Part shown: positions 1 to 9,014 of the stretch, in pieces | Layout of the letters: each line of letters starts with the position of its first letter | How positions within the stretch are numbered: position 1 is the stretch's first letter | DNA from: Syntrophales bacterium | GTDB lineage: Bacteria > Desulfobacterota > Syntrophia > Syntrophales > UBA2210 | Direction of reading: 5' to 3' | DNA: 64,000 nt | Assembly (NCBI GenBank): GCA_023230565.1 | Contig: JALNXD010000009.1 | Span: 26,855-90,854, forward strand | Position numbers and translations under genes: made by a program | The notes under the pieces: generated by a model | Seen by the model: only the letters and a program-made list of their open reading frames with translations | The model's database searches: none | What the model was told of the DNA's origin: nothing

Positions 1-963
1 ACTGGAGGCAATCAAACCGGCCTCTTTCTCTTTTAATTTTTTCATAAACGGATTCGTCAGCTCCGTAAAAGGGATCACTATCTCCGGCCCCTGAGCTGTT
101 ATCCCCAGAGCCCTTCCCCCTGTCATGTTATAAAACGCGGCATAACTGTGGGTTCCCCCCTGAAAAGCCAGATCCAAATCTTTTGCCTGGGATTGTGCCC
201 ATTGCTTCACCAGTGTGACCGTATCCGTATATGCCGCAAGCCAGTATATTGTATCGGCTCCACTGGCGGCAATTTTGTCGAAAATCGGAAGAAACATTTT
301 TTCTTTAATATCTGTAATACTGTAAAACGCTATTTCTATCCCGTTCTTTTCAAAATCCTCCCGAAGAGTGGGATAACGATCGCTTCCCTTCCGGAAAAGC
401 TCTGTCCAGCCCATATCTTCGAAAAGCAAGGCAAGCTTCTTCGTTCCTATTGTATTTTTAAAAAAATCCATAATCTTCAGCTTCGGGTTATAAGAATCAG
501 ACGTACTCGAATAGACTCTAAAGACAAACTTGTACTTGTCATATTCGTCAGCTACCACATCGGTAAACCCGGCATGCGCTGTCCAAAAAGCAAAAAGCAA
601 ATGAGGATAGGTTGGATAGAGTCTGGCTCCCACCTGCGCACAGGCTGTGCTCCCCTCTGTTCCTTCTGTAAACACAAGCAGGCATTTATCATTTAATACC
701 AGTTTTTTGTATGCGGCCACGGCAAGCGGCACTTCCCTCTTCCAGTCCTGGGTAATCAGCTCTACAGGCCTGCCCAGAATGCCTCCCGCCTCGTTTATTT
801 CTTGAACACTGATCTCGAGCGTCGCTTTGTTGCTTGCTCCGTAAGGGGTGGAAAGCGCTCCGATAAACCCGATTTTAATCGGATCTGCAGCAAAAAGATT
901 CCCTGCAGAACCACATAGAAACGCAAGACTGATCAAAACTGAGGCAACAATCCTTCTTCTCAT
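1..963 (-). CDS. ABC transporter substrate-binding protein, Leu/Ile/Val-binding (Peripla_BP_6) type, partial
   Basis: Open from the ATG at 963 to the window edge without a stop, giving 321 codons; the C-terminus lies outside the window. It starts with a Sec signal peptide (three Arg, then a hydrophobic stretch, cleavage near residue 25 before ADPIKIGFIGALS). The IGFIGALS start, the NEAGGILGRPVELI segment and the later FTEGSTA stretch are typical of periplasmic binding proteins that feed Liv-type ABC importers. AAAGGAG lies just upstream. The ligand cannot be read; in such bacteria these proteins bind amino acids, amides or aromatic acids. Nearby crotonases hint at a carboxylic acid, but that is inference. 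No permease or ATPase gene is visible. Confidence 0.85.
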   Translation of the reverse strand, partial: MRRRIVASVLISLAFLCGSAGNLFAADPIKIGFIGALSTPYGASNKATLEISVQEINEAGGILGRPVELITQDWKREVPLAVAAYKKLVLNDKCLLVFTEGTEGSTACAQVGARLYPTYPHLLFAFWTAHAGFTDVVADEYDKYKFVFRVYSSTSDSYNPKLKIMDFFKNTIGTKKLALLFEDMGWTELFRKGSDRYPTLREDFEKNGIEIAFYSITDIKEKMFLPIFDKIAASGADTIYWLAAYTDTVTLVKQWAQSQAKDLDLAFQGGTHSYAAFYNMTGGRALGITAQGPEIVIPFTELTNPFMKKLKEKEAGLIASS

Positions 964-1612
964 GACTTTCTCCTTTCTGATTTTGAATTCAAGACATGCA
1001 AAGATTTTTTTGTATGACATCAGCATTGCATCATCTTTTAACGGCTAAAATAGTGTTCAAGTTCTGCGTTCGATGTTATATATAAAATTAAACAAGATAG
1101 AACTTGAATGCAGAGCGTGGAGCAATTCCCGAGCAACCGCACCCCTTCATGTCGCTTCTGAACGACTAAAGGAATGCCTCGCGCAGATAAAGAAAACGTG
1201 TTTTTTTATGAAGCCGATAGCGGGCGGGTACAGGCCGGATCTATTTGATCTGCCTCTGCTGTGAAACTGTAAGAATCAATAAAGCTTTTTGGCAAGACTT
1301 CGGCCTTCCATAGTGGAAATGATTTCCATCTTCCGCTTTATCGAACTCCCCCCTGTTGATGATACGGAAATTAATCTCATGATCGCCCGCATAAGTCAAT
1401 CTGTTTTACACCCGCTTTTGAAATCTGTAAAAGTTCGTTGACAAGGTCAAACGGGTGTGGGATATAGCCCTGTAATCAGGAGTAGTGCCGGTAATTCGTT
1501 ATATTCGGTATTTCATTTGCAGCTGTCTCACCGATTTTATCATAGCACTGCAGTTTCACCGGCCCGGGCCGGACAGTGCGGAAACTAAAATACTATACAG
1601 GAGGATATTTAC
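964..1612. other. 649-bp intergenic region between divergent genes
   Basis: No convincing gene. It must hold promoters for both flanking genes. A short protein-like stretch on the minus strand (about 1244-1475, broken by one frame change) may be a decayed gene. A 14-bp perfect palindrome, CCGGCCCGGGCCGG, lies at 1559-1572, 40 bp before the crotonase start. Confidence 0.4.
1559..1572. promoter_or_regulatory. 14-bp GC palindrome upstream of crotonase
   Basis: CCGGCCCGGGCCGG is a perfect palindrome 40 bp before the start codon at 1613, flanked by AGTTTC on the left and GAAACT on the right. It could be an operator, but no regulator gene is adjacent; this is only a sequence observation. Confidence 0.25.
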
Positions 1613-2410
1613 ATGGCAAGAACAGATGTGCTTTATGAAAAAAAGGATCAGATCGGGATAATCACATTGAACCGTCCTGAAAAAATGAATGCAATGACTC
1701 ATGAGATGCTTGCATTGTTTCTCGAAATTACTGAACAGATCCGCAAAGATGATGATGTAAGAGCAGTCATCCTTACCGGCAAGGGCAAATGCTTCTGCGC
1801 AGGAACCGATTTAAGCGGCGATGTTCCGGAGGCCGTCGAAACAGAACTTAACTATTTAAAATCAAAGGATACTACTATTTATTCATATAATGCATGGTTC
1901 TTTGCCAGTATTCCCAAACCTGTTATTTGCGCACTAAACGGGCCGGCAGTCGGGGCCGGTTCGGAATATCCGCTTCATTGCGACATCAGAATAGCGGGAA
2001 AAAGCGCAAAATGGGGCGAGGTTTTCGTCCGCCGCGGCCTCATACCGGATACAGGCGCAGGAACCTACTTGCTCCCCCATATCGTGGGGTTCTCAAAGGC
2101 AGCCGAGCTCTGCATGTCAGGAGAGGTAATCGACGCCGAAGAGATGCTGAGGATAGGCCTTGTTCACGAAGTTGTACCTGATGACGAACTTATGCCTGCA
2201 GCGATGAAACTTGCGAGTAAATTTCTGAAAGCCGCACCTCTTGCCGTAAAGATGACAAAGCAGCTGTTGTACATGGGACTCCAGCGGACAATCGACCACC
2301 ACTCAGAAGCTACCCGTTATTGTTTTCAGCTTGCTACAAAAACAGAAGACATGATGGAAGGCATCAATTCCTTCCTGGAAAAACGCGATCCTGTCTGGAA
2401 AAACAGATAA
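1613..2410 (+). CDS. Enoyl-CoA hydratase/isomerase (crotonase) family protein
   Basis: A 265-residue crotonase. Oxyanion-hole segments are visible at FCAGTDL (about 61-67) and NGPAVGAGSE (about 108-117). Both glutamates used by classical enoyl-CoA hydratases appear to be present: one in GAGSE and one in WGEVFVRRG. An Asp in the IPDTGAG loop occupies the position used by PaaG-type isomerases. The expected role is hydration or isomerisation of an enoyl-CoA in acyl-CoA breakdown in the cytoplasm. The start has a strong AGGAGG-type ribosome site (CAGGAGGATATTTAC). It is convergent with another crotonase at 2632-3432 that lacks both glutamates. Substrate unknown. Confidence 0.9.
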   Translation: MARTDVLYEKKDQIGIITLNRPEKMNAMTHEMLALFLEITEQIRKDDDVRAVILTGKGKCFCAGTDLSGDVPEAVETELNYLKSKDTTIYSYNAWFFASIPKPVICALNGPAVGAGSEYPLHCDIRIAGKSAKWGEVFVRRGLIPDTGAGTYLLPHIVGFSKAAELCMSGEVIDAEEMLRIGLVHEVVPDDELMPAAMKLASKFLKAAPLAVKMTKQLLYMGLQRTIDHHSEATRYCFQLATKTEDMMEGINSFLEKRDPVWKNR

Positions 2411-2631
2411 TTTGTCCCGCTGCAATGCCAGGAGTAAATGGCATGAGTAATCTGTTCAGCCGAGGGCCTGCTTCTCAAATACTGTCTCCTGCCGTTACCT
2501 CACGTGTAAGGCATCGGGAGATTTCGACGGCGCCGTTCCGCTCAATGTAAACAACGCAAAAAAGCGGAATCACGCTGCATCTTTTGGAAGCGGGCCTTTG
2601 TCCGTGTTATCCGTAGGTACGGTATCACTCA

Positions 2632-3432
2632 CTACCGCCCCTTAAAAAGAGGCTTGCGCTTTTCATGAAACGCTCGTACACCCTCTTGAACATCCTCGCA
2701 GTAATTAGTCACGAGAGTCCCGAGCGCTGCATCTTCGAGGGCATTATCAAGATCCATCTGAGTTTGCTTGTACATCATCCTTTTTGTTATTCTGATTGCT
2801 ATGGGCGGTCCTTCGGCAAGCCGTACGGCCCAGCTCTGTGCCGTTTCCATAAGCTCGGCATCACCGGCAACTTCATTCACCAGGCCAAGCTCTCTGGCCC
2901 TCTGAGCAGTATACACTTCGGAAAAAAGTGACATTTTCAGTGCATTCTGAAAACCCATGTACCTTGGAAATAACCAGGCGCCTCCTTCATCCGGCATAAG
3001 AGCAAATTTCAGGCTCGTATCTCCCAGCTTCGCACTTTCGGCGGCGATCCGAAAATCACAGCATAACGCCAGAGTCAATCCTCCCGCAACAGCAGCACCG
3101 TTTATCGCAGCCACTGACGGCTTATCGAAATGCCACAAAAATTTTACCAGCTGATGAAAATTATTTCTCATTTCAAGCATCGATTCCAGCCGGTGGCCTC
3201 GATATCGTTCCGGGTACTGAAAATCCGGTGATACCTCTCCGCCGGAACAGAACCCTCGACCAGCGCCGGTAATAATCACGGACCGCACTTCGTCGTCATC
3301 ACGGCAATCACCAAGGGCCTGCAAAAGTTCATGCACCATGGTTTCGGAATAGGCATTCATCATTTGGGGGCGATTCAATGTGATGACCGCGACTTTGTTG
3401 TCCTTTGCATATAAAATTTGCGTAAATTCCAT
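2632..3432 (-). CDS. Crotonase family protein, probable enoyl-CoA isomerase
   Basis: A 266-residue crotonase fold protein. The start at 3432 (MEFTQ) is chosen over the in-frame codon 18 bp upstream because AGGAGG lies between them, nine bases before this ATG. FCSGGE and NGAAVAGGLTLAL form the oxyanion hole. The two hydratase glutamates are replaced (GGLTLA and LGDTSLKF), while MPDEGGAW carries acidic residues where delta3,delta2-enoyl-CoA isomerases and PaaG-type enzymes have their base. It is therefore more likely an isomerase than a hydratase; that is inference from motif position. It is convergent with the crotonase at 1613-2410. Confidence 0.85.
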   Translation of the reverse strand: MEFTQILYAKDNKVAVITLNRPQMMNAYSETMVHELLQALGDCRDDDEVRSVIITGAGRGFCSGGEVSPDFQYPERYRGHRLESMLEMRNNFHQLVKFLWHFDKPSVAAINGAAVAGGLTLALCCDFRIAAESAKLGDTSLKFALMPDEGGAWLFPRYMGFQNALKMSLFSEVYTAQRARELGLVNEVAGDAELMETAQSWAVRLAEGPPIAIRITKRMMYKQTQMDLDNALEDAALGTLVTNYCEDVQEGVRAFHEKRKPLFKGR

Positions 3433-3633
3433 ATAATCATGCCTCCTCATGTAAAATTATAAGCAAGAGTTCGCCGGGACGTGCGCTTCGCATCTATGAC
3501 ATGGTCACAGTAAACGCTGAGTTGCGGGTCCTGATCCCATGCCTGCAAATAAAAAATATTTGCGAGCGTCACTATCTCACATTCTATTGCCGGCTCGGCC
3601 GGCAGGAGAATCCTTTTATGAATCCCCAGATAG

Positions 3634-4854
3634 CTATCGATCGTGCTTTTTTATGAAAAAATAAAGTTCGCCGTATTCTTTCATGTGCCCGGCCATGATG
3701 CCGGCACTCGATCCGGTACCGCAGAACAGGTCCACCCTTGCGGGCCCCTTGATTGCACCTCCCGTATCCTGGTTCAAAACGAAGCGGGAGAAAGGTACCC
3801 AGGAAATGATATTGCCGTCTTCATTGATGACCGGCTTTTTCACTTTAATGAACGCAAGAGCTCCCTGCGGAAAAAAAGCCGGATCAGTAGCGATAGAACG
3901 GCCTCCTGTAACCGGCACATCGAGACAGCCTTTCGGGCCTTCCTCGACAATTCTGAAAAACACATAACTTTGATTATGTGAAAGGAGATCAAACATTTCA
4001 TCGGGATGAGTATTGAGGTATTTCTTTATACCCTCAAGCGAAATCTCTCCTATTGAAAGCTTCCCCTCTTCCACAAGATGCCGTCCAAGGCTCCGGTAGG
4101 CGTGACCATTGGACTGGGAATAACTCACCTGAATCGAAGTTCCATCGGTAAATTCAATCATCCCGGACCCCTGAATGTGGAGAAAGAAAATATCAACGGG
4201 GTCTGCCAGCCAGGCAATTTCAAGTCCTCTGCACGCCAGCCTGTCATCGACATCGATATCTCGTCTGGTGTAATAAGGAACGACCTTTCCGTCTTCGATT
4301 CGCGCAATAATCCGTTCTCCTTCATATTTTTTCCGGAATTGCCCTAGATTCACCACAATATGGTCATCGGGAACTCGGTAAATGGGATATTTGAACCGTG
4401 ATGTTCTGAATTTAGAACCTTCAAGTACCGGTTCATAGTACCCTGTATAGAGAATGCTCCCTTCGCCATCGAGCCCGAGACACTGATACACATTGAATTT
4501 TTTTCTCAGAACTTCCGCCAGCCGTCGGTTGTCAAGTGTCGATCCCATTATTTCATAAAAAAGAATGAGCGATTCTTTCATCTCTCTGGCTGTATATGTA
4601 TCCCGTCCGAATTTGAATAGACGGTCTTCCGGAATTCTGTCCAGAAACACGAGGCTTTTTTCTATGGCCCGGACCAGTGAAGCCCGATCAAGATCATCTT
4701 CAATAAGAGGGATTCTCTCAGGGATCAATTTTACCATGTGATCAGGTGTCCCGGCCTCGGAAGGGGGCCTTTTGACAGCCGTGGTGCAACCGGAAAAAAG
4801 ACCTGACAGGAAGATCGTGATAAGCAGGACACCTGTGAGCACGGAAGTTTTCAT
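3634..4854 (-). CDS. mltA: Membrane-bound lytic murein transglycosylase A (MltA)
   Basis: A 406-residue lipoprotein that cleaves the glycan strand of peptidoglycan to 1,6-anhydromuropeptides at the inner face of the outer membrane. The start at 4854 (MKTSVLTG) follows GGTGAAAGAGAT and gives a clean lipoprotein signal peptide with the acceptor Cys at residue 23 (LFSGC). The C-terminal 3D domain shows the family signature QDTGGAIKGPARVDLF; its aspartates include the expected catalytic residue. A Cys follows LF where Trp is common. It is the last gene of the minus-strand run nadK-recN-argA-like-mltA, 150 bp beyond the acetyltransferase. A lipoprotein of this kind implies a Gram-negative envelope. 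Confidence 0.93.
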   Translation of the reverse strand: MKTSVLTGVLLITIFLSGLFSGCTTAVKRPPSEAGTPDHMVKLIPERIPLIEDDLDRASLVRAIEKSLVFLDRIPEDRLFKFGRDTYTAREMKESLILFYEIMGSTLDNRRLAEVLRKKFNVYQCLGLDGEGSILYTGYYEPVLEGSKFRTSRFKYPIYRVPDDHIVVNLGQFRKKYEGERIIARIEDGKVVPYYTRRDIDVDDRLACRGLEIAWLADPVDIFFLHIQGSGMIEFTDGTSIQVSYSQSNGHAYRSLGRHLVEEGKLSIGEISLEGIKKYLNTHPDEMFDLLSHNQSYVFFRIVEEGPKGCLDVPVTGGRSIATDPAFFPQGALAFIKVKKPVINEDGNIISWVPFSRFVLNQDTGGAIKGPARVDLFCGTGSSAGIMAGHMKEYGELYFFIKKHDR

Positions 4855-5007
4855 ATCTCTTTCACCATTAAATTCGATCACTTTGGAAAAAGCTCCCATG
4901 CCGGTCACACCGGCATGATACTAGGATGCTGCCGCATCGCGTATCACAGCAAACCCGCTCATTGGCAGCCGGAAGCTCGCCCGGGATGGACGCTTCGCAT
5001 TTGTATC

Positions 5008-5466
5008 TTACGTTTCTATTACCATTGGAACTTCATCACAATAATCCGGGTATTTCGGACATTTTAAACATTCGGACCAAACCTTTTCCGGAAGAGTGGC
5101 TTTATCCACCTCTCTGAAATCGAGGCTCCTGAAAAAATCCACTTGATTCGTCAGAGTAAATATGCGGTACAAGTCAAGCGTGATTGCTTCCGAAATACAC
5201 GCTTCTACGAGTTTTGTCGCAATTCCCTTTCTTCTGTATTCCTTCTCCACGAACAAAGACCTGATTTCGGCAAGATTTTCCCAAAAAATATGCATGGCAC
5301 ATACACCGACTACAGTTTTTCCGTCATCCAGACACACTACAAAAAAATCTCTCAGACAGCCGTAAAGATCCATCAGGGAACGGGGCAGCATTTCTCCCCT
5401 GGCCGATGATTCATTAATCATTCTGTGAATATATTTTACATCACTTATTTTCGCCTTCCGCAGCAT
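5008..5466 (-). CDS. GNAT N-acetyltransferase, short ArgA-like (N-acetylglutamate synthase type)
   Basis: A 152-residue single-domain GNAT protein. LFVEKEYRRKGIATKLVEA is the acetyl-CoA loop (Q/RxxGxG/A type). The C-terminal CLKCPKYPDYCDE segment is typical of the short ArgA proteins known from mycobacteria and many Desulfobacterota, which make N-acetylglutamate for arginine synthesis without the kinase-like domain of E. coli ArgA. The start at 5466 (MLRKAKISD) is preceded by AAGGAG; a GTG 21 bp upstream is less likely. It begins 29 bp after the recN stop, so it is probably in the same operon. Arginine role inferred from family resemblance. Confidence 0.78.
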   Translation of the reverse strand: MLRKAKISDVKYIHRMINESSARGEMLPRSLMDLYGCLRDFFVVCLDDGKTVVGVCAMHIFWENLAEIRSLFVEKEYRRKGIATKLVEACISEAITLDLYRIFTLTNQVDFFRSLDFREVDKATLPEKVWSECLKCPKYPDYCDEVPMVIET

Positions 5467-5495
5467 ATGACTCCTTAGTTCTTTCACGTATCATT

Positions 5496-7181
5496 TCAAT
5501 CACCTTTCGATGCAGCAAGCATTTCCATGGCATGCCGGCGGGTTGTCTCAGTCGTTTCAATTCCTCCAAGCATACGGGCGATTTCTTCAAGGCGTTCCGG
5601 TTCCGCAAGCGGCAGGACTCTGGTGTGTGTCCTTCCATCTGAGACTTTTTTTGTTACCAGGTAGTGGGCATCTCCGAAACAGGCAATTTGAGGAAGATGA
5701 GTAATGCAGATCACCTGGTGACTGAGTGACACGTCTTTCAATTTGCTTCCTATTCTTTCAGCTGCAGCACCACCTATCCCGCTGTCAACTTCATCAAAAA
5801 CCACCGTGCCTGCCGAACCGCCTGTAGCAGCAACTTTTTTTATGGCAAGTACAATCCGGGAGAGTTCCCCGCCTGAGGCAATCCGCTGAAGAGGCTTGAG
5901 TGTCTCACCAACATTAGTTGAAAGGTAAAATTCAACCCGGTCCAGCCCGTTTTCATGTAACACCAGAGAATCTTCGCTTTCGGAAGCTTCTGCAAACATA
6001 ATTCTAAATACCGTGTGGATCATGTGCAGGTCATGAATTTCACCTTCGATTTTTTCTTCAAGTATATGTGCATAGTGTTTCCGCATATCCGATAAATGCC
6101 GAGCTGTTCTTAAAAGACGGGTTTTCTTTTCAGAGATTATTGCCTCGACGCATTCTATTTCTTCTTCCAGCCGTGTTATCTCTCCGAGTTCTTTTTTTAT
6201 CGCTTCTTTTCTCTCAAGTACCTCTTCTATTGTCGATCCGTACTTGCGTTTCAACTTCCCGATGAGTTCAATTCTGTCGTCTATCTGTTCCAATCTCGAA
6301 GGATCGTCAGGAATATTTTTTACATAGTCACGTAAGGCAAAGGCAATATCTTCAAGCGCAAAGAATGCGGCATCCATCTCCTGACCGGTAACGGAAAACC
6401 CCTGATCTATGGCTTTTATCTGTCCTGTCCTCTCTCTGATGCTGTCAAGTTTTTCAAGAATCGACCCTTCATTTCCGTACAGATCGGCATAGGAACTTTC
6501 ACCATACTCGCGAAGTTTCGAGGCACTTGCGAGAATTTTTTTCTCTTCTTTCAGCGCTTCATCCTCACCTTTTCTAACGTCACTTTTTTCGATTTCCTCC
6601 AATTGAAATGAAAGAAGTTTTTCTCTATCGTGCCTCTCGTCATTCGCTTTCAGAAGCTCTTCCCGCCGCTCAACAAATTCAAGGAACTGTCGATACTCCA
6701 GAAGATATTCATTCCTCAGATTCAGAAGTCCGCCAAATTCATCGAGAATATCGATATGCCTGTCCGTGCGGAGAAGCGTCTGATGTTCATGCTGCCCGCA
6801 TATATTGACGAGACATTCACCTACAGCCGAAAGCATCTGCACCGTGGCCGGGCTTCCGTTGATATAAACCCTGTTTTTTCCTGATCTTGAAATGATTCTT
6901 CTGATTACAAGGTCTTGTGCTTTGTCTAACCCCATTTCAGCGAGCGTTTCTTCTACTTCACTGTTTCCTTCTATCTCAAAACGACCTTCAACGACAGCCG
7001 ATTCCTCGGATGTACGAATCATGTCATTTGAGACACGATCGCCCAGAAGCATGCTCAAGGCGCCTATAATAATTGATTTACCTGCGCCTGTCTCTCCGGA
7101 AATTACAGTAAGCCCTTCCCTGAACTCAATTGTAAGGGCATCAATTATCGCAAGATTTCTGATAGTGAGTTCGGCCAGCAT
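5496..7181 (-). CDS. recN: DNA repair protein RecN
   Basis: A 561-residue SMC-like ATPase that acts in double-strand-break repair. Walker A is GETGAGKS at residues 29-36 after the typical MLAELTIRNLAIIDAL start. A long Glu/Lys-rich coiled coil fills the middle. The ABC signature (ASGGELSR) and Walker B (VVFDEVDSGIGG) lie near the C-terminus. The ATG at 7181 is chosen because it gives the conserved N-terminus; the frame stays open further upstream, but that part overlaps nadK. It starts 4 bp after the nadK stop, so the two are co-transcribed. Confidence 0.96.
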   Translation of the reverse strand: MLAELTIRNLAIIDALTIEFREGLTVISGETGAGKSIIIGALSMLLGDRVSNDMIRTSEESAVVEGRFEIEGNSEVEETLAEMGLDKAQDLVIRRIISRSGKNRVYINGSPATVQMLSAVGECLVNICGQHEHQTLLRTDRHIDILDEFGGLLNLRNEYLLEYRQFLEFVERREELLKANDERHDREKLLSFQLEEIEKSDVRKGEDEALKEEKKILASASKLREYGESSYADLYGNEGSILEKLDSIRERTGQIKAIDQGFSVTGQEMDAAFFALEDIAFALRDYVKNIPDDPSRLEQIDDRIELIGKLKRKYGSTIEEVLERKEAIKKELGEITRLEEEIECVEAIISEKKTRLLRTARHLSDMRKHYAHILEEKIEGEIHDLHMIHTVFRIMFAEASESEDSLVLHENGLDRVEFYLSTNVGETLKPLQRIASGGELSRIVLAIKKVAATGGSAGTVVFDEVDSGIGGAAAERIGSKLKDVSLSHQVICITHLPQIACFGDAHYLVTKKVSDGRTHTRVLPLAEPERLEEIARMLGGIETTETTRRHAMEMLAASKGD

Positions 7182-7185
7182 ATCA

Positions 7186-8034
7186 TTAAAGAATTCCGCC
7201 CCACCCCAATTTGCTGCGCAAAACTTCCAGATAATCACGGTTAGGCGATACGAAAAGATTGATTGAATCCTTCGACTTTCGAATAGTGACGGCATCGCCC
7301 GGCTTGAGGACAAAAGAATCCTGACCGTCCATCGAAACAACCGCATCCTCCTCATGGGTCAGCAGCACAACTCTGACGGTAGAATCCGCAGGGATCATAA
7401 TCGGCCTGTTTGTGAGTGTATGCGGGCAGATCGGATTTATAATCATTGAATCAAGCTCGGGAAATACTATAGGCCCCCCTGCCGAAAGGGAATATGCCGT
7501 CGATCCTGTCGGAGTGGATATAATAAGGCCATCCGCTTTGTACGTAGTGAGGTACCGATCATCGACGAACGTCTCCAGATCTACCATTCGGGAAGGATTA
7601 CCCTTGTTTATAACCACGTCATTCAAGGCTGACATGTTCTTGCCGTCGACAGAAGCTTCAAGCATCATCCTTCTCGATGTACTGAACTGTCCTTTAAGAA
7701 TCAGTTCCATTGCATCAAACATTTCATTTAAATTCACTACAGTCATAAACCCGAAAGTACCCAGGTTAACTCCTAAAACAGGGATATTGTATCCCCGTGT
7801 ACAGCGTGCAGCCATCAACAGAGTGCCGTCCCCCCCGAACGTGACGATCATATCGGATACTTTAGGCAGTTCCTGCTTCGACACACCGGGACCGTACCCC
7901 GCTTTCACGGCAATTTCCGAATCGAAATAGACGGAAATTCCGCGTTTTTCAAGCCATTCCCCAAGACGGCACGAATCTTGAGCGGCACTTTCCTTTCGAC
8001 TGTTGGCTATTATTCCGACACTTCGAATTTTCAT
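7186..8034 (-). CDS. nadK: NAD kinase
   Basis: A 282-residue ATP-NAD kinase that phosphorylates NAD to NADP. The GGDGT catalytic motif is at residues 67-71, the LNDVVINKG segment binds NAD, and the glycine-rich TPTGSTAYSLSAGGP motif is intact. It is the first gene of the minus-strand group with recN directly downstream, an arrangement common in Desulfobacterota and Gram-positives. A second NAD gene, the glutamine-dependent synthetase, lies at 14.3 kb. Confidence 0.96.
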   Translation of the reverse strand: MKIRSVGIIANSRKESAAQDSCRLGEWLEKRGISVYFDSEIAVKAGYGPGVSKQELPKVSDMIVTFGGDGTLLMAARCTRGYNIPVLGVNLGTFGFMTVVNLNEMFDAMELILKGQFSTSRRMMLEASVDGKNMSALNDVVINKGNPSRMVDLETFVDDRYLTTYKADGLIISTPTGSTAYSLSAGGPIVFPELDSMIINPICPHTLTNRPIMIPADSTVRVVLLTHEEDAVVSMDGQDSFVLKPGDAVTIRKSKDSINLFVSPNRDYLEVLRSKLGWGGIL

Positions 8035-8344
8035 CTACTCTTTTACTCCCGCTGATTTAAACGCAGCAATTCTCACAACCATTACTTTACTTTTTTTTTC
8101 ACGTTGTGCGAACGCATACAGATCAATTCTCTTTCTTTCTGTCTTGAGATCTGATGTCACACGAATTCCTACCACAAATCCAATATGCTGTCTACGCGTA
8201 ATTAGACGCTTTCCATACCGAAAAAAGATTGCCTCTTGACAATTTTACGGCGACTGAGATAGGTATTCCCCCTTATCTCGTTACAGGCGATTGCTATTCA
8301 TATATTAAAAAACAGCGTATCTTGAAAAGGACGGATATACATCA
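8035..8344. other. Divergent intergenic region, nadK / rdgC-like
   Basis: 310 bp with no gene seen. TTGACA at 8236-8241 has only weak -10 candidates (GATAGG or AGGTAT). An imperfect inverted repeat (GAGATAGG / CTTATCTC, 8256-8279) overlaps that spot and could be an operator. Promoters for both flanking genes must lie here. Confidence 0.4.
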
Positions 8345-8932
8345 ATGGGATTGCTCAAAGGAAGTGCAACATTCACAAGATATCGGGTAATTGGTGAAAT
8401 GCAGGACGGTTTTCGTGATTTTTTTGACACACAGATCAAGCTGCACTCATTCAAGGAGATTTCAACAGGGCTCGAAGAAAAGTCAACAGGATGGACGAGC
8501 AGTGAAAATGTTCTCGATACCGATTTTCAGTACGCCGGCTATTCACTCGGCGATTATGTACTCTTTTGTCTGCGTATCGACAGAAAGAACATTCCCCCGG
8601 CCCTTTTAAAACTGAAAGTGCTCGAAGCGGAAAAAAAATATGCGGAAGAGAACAATCTCAAAAAGATATATAAGGAGCAGAGAGCTGAAATCCGCGAAAC
8701 CGTCAGAAGAGAACTTCTCGCTCACACAGCGCCGGTCCCCTCGTTTTACGAAGTATGCTGGGCCCTGTCGGAAAGCTGGCTGATCCTGGGGACACTTTCA
8801 GCCAATGTATTCGAAGATTTTGAGGAGCTCTTCAAACGTTCTTTTAATCTTATACCGGTTCACTTTGTTCCCTGGGATCCGGCTTTTGCTGATTCTGAAA
8901 CGGCCAGCGCACTTGCAATGCTAAAAAAATGA
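8345..8932 (+). CDS. RdgC-like recombination-associated protein, N-terminal half
   Basis: A 195-residue protein resembling the N-terminal half of RdgC, the ring-shaped DNA-binding protein that restrains RecA. Family-like features are the MGLLKGSATFTRYRV start, LPP-type IPPALLKLKVLEAEKK, the charged helix ending in ETVRRELL, and WALSESWLILGTLSANVFEDFEELF, which matches the RdgC pattern of a Trp-containing strand followed by a helix. E. coli RdgC is about 303 residues, so this is too short. The next gene (9015-9563) resembles the missing C-terminal half. Function by homology recognised by eye only. Confidence 0.7.
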   Translation: MGLLKGSATFTRYRVIGEMQDGFRDFFDTQIKLHSFKEISTGLEEKSTGWTSSENVLDTDFQYAGYSLGDYVLFCLRIDRKNIPPALLKLKVLEAEKKYAEENNLKKIYKEQRAEIRETVRRELLAHTAPVPSFYEVCWALSESWLILGTLSANVFEDFEELFKRSFNLIPVHFVPWDPAFADSETASALAMLKK

Positions 8933-9014
8933 ATCAGACAGTCGTGACATTCGGATATAAAAAAATGTATTCCTTTTTTGTATTTACGGTGATTCCGTAA
9001 TGAAGTGACAAAGA

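Noticed and set aside
1073..1264. 63-codon plus-strand frame upstream of the first crotonase
   Set aside because: No Shine-Dalgarno sequence and no family resemblance; overlaps the stretch that looks more protein-like on the other strand.
1438..1467. TTGACA followed 17-18 bp later by GATATA/ATATAG as a promoter for the crotonase gene
   Set aside because: It would leave a leader of about 140 bases and lies inside a stretch that may be decayed coding sequence; support is too weak to list.
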